A stretch of DNA of 64,000 nt from Dasypus novemcinctus (taxonomy: Eukaryota; Chordata; Mammalia; Cingulata; Dasypodidae), in assembly GCF_030445035.2 (NCBI RefSeq), contig NC_080673.1:174945216-175009215 (forward strand), written 5' to 3'. Both the position numbers and the translations under genes were made by a program. Below the pieces are notes generated by a model. That model had not been told where the DNA came from. It worked only from the letters and a program-made list of their open reading frames with translations, and did not search any database. Position 1 is the first letter of the stretch. Each line of letters starts with the position of its first letter. Positions 59,367 through 64,000 of the stretch are shown piece after piece.

Positions 59367-60625
59367 CTATTTTAGAATTGCCTGTGTTCCAATGAATTCA
59401 AGGATATGAAGTTATCCAAACCAATGCCTGCTGTCAGAGTGAATTCAGTACACCTTCCCAGAACAAAAGGTAACCTAAAACTTTTTTCCTTGTGCTCTAA
59501 ATTGTCTAGTCTCTTTCCCATTGGCAATAACAACTCCACATCTGGACAGCTCACACATAAACAATGATATGTTCTCCCTCCTGAAGAGCTGGCATTCTCT
59601 CTGTGCCTCTTTCCAGGTTCCCTGACTCAGTGCTTATTTTCTTTGAAGAAGGCGTCTCTGAATTTGCTTTTCGCAACACAAAGTAAAACCCTGTGGGGAG
59701 TCATGCTGAGTTTTGCTTAGTGAGAGGCAGGAAGTAAGCAGGGTTCTTTTTGTATACTAAAGTAAACAGCATGGTAATAAACAAAGCTCCTAAAGAGTGC
59801 TACCCTGAGTTTTTACTGCAAGGAAGATAAAAAGCAGGCACCTATACATGAATTTTATGAGTACTACCCTAGCCTGAATAGGTCTTTTGCTTTTTCAGAA
59901 CTGAAGATGAAAGATGAATTGGACTGTCCCCAGTCTTACTCATTATTCTTTTGGTGCCCAGTAGAGTTAGATGCCATGGGTTAATGATATGTATAGCATC
60001 TGGTAAAAGTAGAGAATTTCTCTGTTTATTTCCTTTTTGTACATGTATGTCTTTATCCATTTTAGTTTAAAAGTTTAATATCAGTCCATTACCACCTCTT
60101 ATTAATTACAAACTGAATACATATATTATTACACATTGATAAATTGTAAACAAGCGTTGTTTTTCCTTTTCCTTAAAAAAATAATATCGCTCCTTTGCTG
60201 ACTTACAATGTCCAGCTTTGGGCAGGGATTCTGGACCCTGCTCTTTCATCTGTTGAGGAAAATACTTTAGTTCTTTTTGGACCATAAACCAATAAAATTC
60301 TCTTAAACCATATGCAACTTTACTTTCAGTAGTAGTTTTCAATATGATTAATCTCTGTTATGAAGATTCAATCAAAGACAAAGCAGAGTTTTTCTGTGTC
60401 CCACAGTTCATAACATGCTTAACTTCTTCTTCCGCTATGTTAGACACAATGCCAGAGCAGACAGTGATTCAAAGTGCAAATTTTGCCAAAAAGTCCTTCT
60501 CGCTTGAAGTTACTGTCAACTCAGTTTTTGAACTTTTAGATGGTCAGTAATGTAATGAGCAGTTTTCATTTAAAAAAGGAACTTTGTGCTGAGTTCTTCG
60601 ATATTGCTTTCTATTTGTAAATAAC
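59367..60625. other. Intergenic DNA, no gene seen
   Basis: Frames at 59372-59554, 59869-60060, 60106-60342 and 60344-60550 are short, unrelated to known domains and lack splice or promoter context that I could support. Confidence 0.45.
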
Positions 60626-61785
60626 CTCTTTAAAAAATTATTGAAGTATATCATTCATACATGAACATACATGAACCATAAGTATATAGTAAAAGTTGTA
60701 AACTTGCAAACATGAATAACATCATATAGGGGTCCTGTACATCACCCCATCATCAACATTTTACACTATTGTGAAACATTTGTTACAAATTATAAATGAA
60801 TATCATCAAAATAATACTACTATAGTTCATATCTTACATTTTGTGTCTTTCCCCCAACTGATCCTATTATTATTATTATTTAACATATTTTTTATTGCAG
60901 GTGTGGTGAACATACAAAACAATCATGCACGTGTAGAATTCCCATACAGCATTCCTTCACCAGCACACCACACTGTGGCAGAACATTTGGTACAGATTAT
61001 GAGATAATATCATCAGACTATTACCACCAATCATGGTCCAAAATGTACATTTGGCATACTTTTTCTATTTCCACCACCCCACCCCCTGTTATCAACACAG
61101 TACATCTTTAACACAGATGCAAGTATATTGCAACATTGCTGTTAACCACAGTCCATAGGTCACAACAGTTATATTTTTCCCATATTTCTCCACATTCCCA
61201 TCACCCTGCAATAGTGATATACATCCACTGTTGCTTACAGAAGGACATTCTGGCATCTGTACCATCAACCACAATTCTCATCAACAACTGGGTTCACTGT
61301 GTTATTCAGTCCCTAGATTATTCTCTAGCTTTCTTTCAATGGACATTTACATCCCTAGAGTACCCTTTTCAGCAACAATCCCATTTATAAACTAGTTGTT
61401 ACTCACTATAATGTGTTACCATTAACTCTATTCATTTCCACACTTTTACAGTCAAGTTAATTAAAACTTCTACATACATTAAGCATCAGTAGTCCTTCTC
61501 AGTCCTCCTCTTATCTCCTAATAACCTATACTTTAGGTTTTGACTCCATGTGTTTATTCTTTGTATTTAGTTCATATTAATGAAACCATGCAATATTTGT
61601 CCTTTTGTGTCTGGCTTACTTCACTGAGCATGTCTTCAAGATTCATTCATGTTATCATAGTGCCCCAATTCCATTTCTTCTTACTGCAGCATAGTATTCC
61701 ATTTATCACATTTTTTTTTTCCCAGTCATTGGTTGATGGACACTTGGGTTGTTTCCATCTTTTGTCAATTTGAGAATAATGCCAC
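60626..61785 (-). mobile_element. L1 3' end (ORF2 terminus plus 3' UTR), older family
   Basis: The left end reads AAAAAATTATTGAAGTATATCATTCATACATGAACATAC (old L1 3' terminus). The right end has TTTGTCCTTTTGTGTCTGGCTTACTTCACTGAGCATG, AGCATAGTATTCCATTTATC and GTTGATGGACACTTGGGTTGTTTCCATCTTTTG, the antisense ORF2/3' UTR junction. It is 5'-truncated at about 61785. The middle (60950-61440) carries CCATTGTTGC/TACATCCACTG-type 3' UTR text. Confidence 0.72.
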
Positions 61786-62864
61786 TATGATAACCTTTTA
61801 GGAGCTTTGAATATAATCACATCTTGCTAAATTTTCATTGAAATGAGGAAAATAAAGAAAGTTTTGACCAGTAGTTACTCAAGGACTTTATTAACTAATC
61901 TAACAGTAACTTAATTAATATTTGAACTGGTTAAAAAAATAATTAGCTACACAAAATTCACTCATCCATTTATTTAACACTCAGTGAGCACATGCTATGA
62001 CCCAGAACTTCTATCAGGAACTGAGGATACAATAAGCAACAAGATGGACTGTGCCAACATGAATTTACAATTGAGAGGGGAAAAGTGACAATGGGCACAT
62101 ATTTAAGCAGTTAATACTACTTCTCATTCTTGACATGAGTGCCAAAGAGAATAAAACAGATTAATATTATAAAGAGTAATATCAATTGTTAACATACATT
62201 ATTTGGTAAAAAATTATAGTTTTATTTTTTCATGTTTCAAAATAAAGTGTGAGAGACAGATCCCTTGAAGTTGCCAAAACCCTTTCATCAGTTCACTGGG
62301 CAGTGTTGACATTTTAGAAGCCATTTTGTGCATTGTACAGTTGTTAGCAGCATCCCTAACCTCTTCCTACTAGATTCCAGTAGTAAGCCTTAGTTCAAGT
62401 TGTGACAACCAACATTGTCTCCAGATATTACCAAATCACCCACCCCTCCACTGAAAACCACTCTACAAAGTTATATACATTTTATCTCTTATTTTCTCTT
62501 GAGTGTAGAGTGAAATTTTCCGAAGACTACAGGATGTTGTACACCATAATACAAAAGATTATTCCATCCATTGATAAATGTTTTAATTTTGACTTCATAT
62601 TTTAAAACTATTTCATCCAATCCTCAACCCCTCCCCATAGCATAATAAAGAAGTTGTTCCCTTGTTTTACAGCTTCCTTTTTTTCCCCTGATGATAATTC
62701 TATGGTTTCTTTTATCCTTGATCTCTTGTCTATAAAGAATTCATACCACAAACATTCCCCCATGTTTTTAAGTGTCTTTATTTTTTGTTTTCAGCAGGCT
62801 GATTGGTGCTCCTAGGTATGTTTTTCTTCGTATTCATTGAGTGGGAGACTGATAGGCTTCATAG
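61786..62864. other. AT-rich intergenic DNA with an ancient repeat
   Basis: At 61960-62100, CATCCATTTATTTAACACTCAGTGAGCACATGCTATGACCCAGAAC ... GAGGATACAATAAGCAACAAGATGGACTG matches the same unassigned ancient repeat seen near 9930 and 22000 (a CATTCAACAAATATTTATTGAGC-like family). No gene recognised. Confidence 0.5.
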
Positions 62865-63176
62865 TTTATATTTATGATAAGGACTTAATATACAAAATAT
62901 ATAAAGAAATCCTTCAAATTGCCACAGAAAAGACAAACAACCCAATTAAAAAAGGGCCAAATTGAATAGACATTTCTCCAAAGAAGATATACAAATGACC
63001 AATGAGCTCATAAAAAGATGCTCCATTGAGAGAAATGCAAATCAATTCTCATTGAGAGAAATGCAAATCAAAACCACAGTGAGATGCAATTTTACAGCAA
63101 CTAGAATGATTACTATCTTTAAAAATGGGAAATAGCAAGTGCTGGAGAGGATGTGGAGAAATTATTGAGTGTATGT
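62865..63176 (+). mobile_element. L1 ORF2 C-terminal fragment, plus strand
   Basis: CTTAATATACAAAATATATAAAGAAATCC, AACCCAATTAAAAAAGGGCC, GACATTTCTCCAAAGAAGATATACAAATG, AATGCAAATCAAAACCACAGTGAGATGC and GCTGGAGAGGATGTGGAGAAATT are standard L1 ORF2 text in order. It contains a 26 bp duplication. 5' and 3' truncated. Confidence 0.85.
63024..63071. repeat. 26 bp tandem duplication in the L1 fragment
   Basis: CATTGAGAGAAATGCAAATCA starts at 63024 and again at 63050, separated by AATTCT. L1 consensus-like text has this once, so the extra copy arose here or in the source element. Confidence 0.85.
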
Positions 63177-63827
63177 TCAAATGCTTCCCTCTTAGTGCAG
63201 ACTTTCTTGAAGATAACAACCATCATTACCTTATATTTTCTTCATTTATTGTAACTTACAGCCATTCATTAATATCTGGCATTTTATTATTTCTTTACTC
63301 ATTTAGTTTCTTAATCACAAGAAAGTTAGCTCTGTGCAAGAAGAACATTTTCTATTTCTTCACTGTTGAAACCATAACACATATTACCATAACATAAAAT
63401 CATAAATCTCTGTTAAAAAATTAACTAATGTATTCATAAATAAATGTAATTTTATACACTTTATGATAGTTTGAAAACAATTTCAGGGATAACTATTTCA
63501 GCAAATTTCAATATAATTTCAAATAATGCCAAAACTATAAAGCTTCCCATAACTGAAAGCTCCTTCCAAACTTAGTAAGACATATTTAATCTAGAAAAAC
63601 CTAGGAAGAAATATTAACTTGGATACTTGTCACAAACGTCTATAAATTTTCTTAACCAAAGCAACTTGTAAGAGTCCCCAGTGAGCACCTTCATCATTAA
63701 AATTACTTAGAGGAGAAAATGAATGACAAATAGATCATTAAGGACTCTCATGGGGAGCCAGTAGAAATTAAATCTCTTAGAACTTCAAAGTCCTTAGAGA
63801 CAGAAGAGTGTGAACATATGCTATGTA
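63177..63827. other. AT-rich intergenic DNA, no gene seen
   Basis: No feature recognised. The 90-codon frame at 63125-63397 starts inside the L1 fragment and has no domain. Confidence 0.45.
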
Positions 63828-64000
63828 AGGGTGTGTTAGGATTCTTTTGAGAAACAGAGTGAACAGGATTATTTTATATGTGACTATATAAAAGATTTAT
63901 TATAGGAATCAGCTCACATGATTGTGGAAGTTTACAAGTTTGAATTCCACAGAGTAGATGCAAGTTGGAAACACTGGTGAAGGTAAACTTTTAATTCCCA
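63828..64000. mobile_element. Ancient interspersed repeat running off the right edge
   Basis: GTGTTAGGATTCTTTTGAGAAACAGAGTGAACAGG, AAAGATTTATTATAGGAATCAGCTCACATGATTGTGGAAG resembles a frequent mammalian repeat (GTTAGGGTTCTCTAGAGAAACAGAA...GATTTATTATAAGGAATTGGCTCACATGATTATGGAGG). I am unsure of its class. Incomplete in this window. Confidence 0.55.

Noticed and set aside
60106..60550. Pair of opposing frames suggesting an exon
   Set aside because: Short, no splice context or domain, and the overlap on both strands is expected by chance.

Overview
This window looks like AT-rich, non-coding genomic DNA from a placental mammal, most likely a xenarthran (armadillo or sloth). The lineage call rests on tRNA-derived SINEs of the DAS type. 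They carry a pol III A-box/B-box head, a 'GAACCCAGGACCTCCCAT'-like core, and in one case a long body ending in an AATAAATAAA tail. A lineage-specific L1 family with a very long 3' UTR supports it. Ancient eutherian repeats (MLT1/MaLR LTRs, L2, MIR, MER5-type DNA element, HAL1/old L1) are also present. No host protein-coding exon chain, structural RNA gene, CpG island or CRISPR could be supported. The long open frames all fall in transposon remnants or are chance frames. Repeat family names are from memory of consensus sequences; no database search was possible. Layout: 1-10.5 kb is mostly unique AT-rich DNA with a short minisatellite at the left edge, an old L1/HAL1 fragment (about 5.1-6.2 kb), a DAS SINE and an MLT1 end joined to an old L1 3' end (8 kb). 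At 10.6-12.1 kb there is a HAL1-like element split by a 540 bp LTR. At 13.4-24 kb there are a DAS SINE with target-site duplication (TSD), a possible ERV LTR, two more copies of the same LTR family (one with a perfect 5 bp TSD), L2 pieces, and an L2 split by an MLT1. At 24.7 kb there is a 293 bp 5'-truncated L1 with a 13 bp TSD. From 28.8 to 46.3 kb the window is an L1 graveyard. Its centrepiece is an 8.64 kb minus-strand L1 (29513-38154) that keeps 5' UTR, ORF1, ORF2 and a 3' UTR of about 2.9 kb. It is bounded by a perfect 15 bp TSD and splits an older MLT1-type LTR. A second ORF2-only L1 (about 42.65-46.2 kb) is itself interrupted by another L1 3' end and by a DAS SINE. At 46.3-64 kb the sequence is mostly unique, AT-rich gene desert with MIR, MER5, L2, a possible LTR at 52.6 kb, an L1 3' end at 56 kb, two DAS SINEs, and L1 3' pieces at 60.6-63.2 kb. 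Nothing here acts together as a gene system. The useful content is a datable series of nested insertions, a xenarthran LTR family whose 3' end resembles MaLR elements, and an L1 with what look like two 3' UTR modules in tandem. I did not find a novel functional system.
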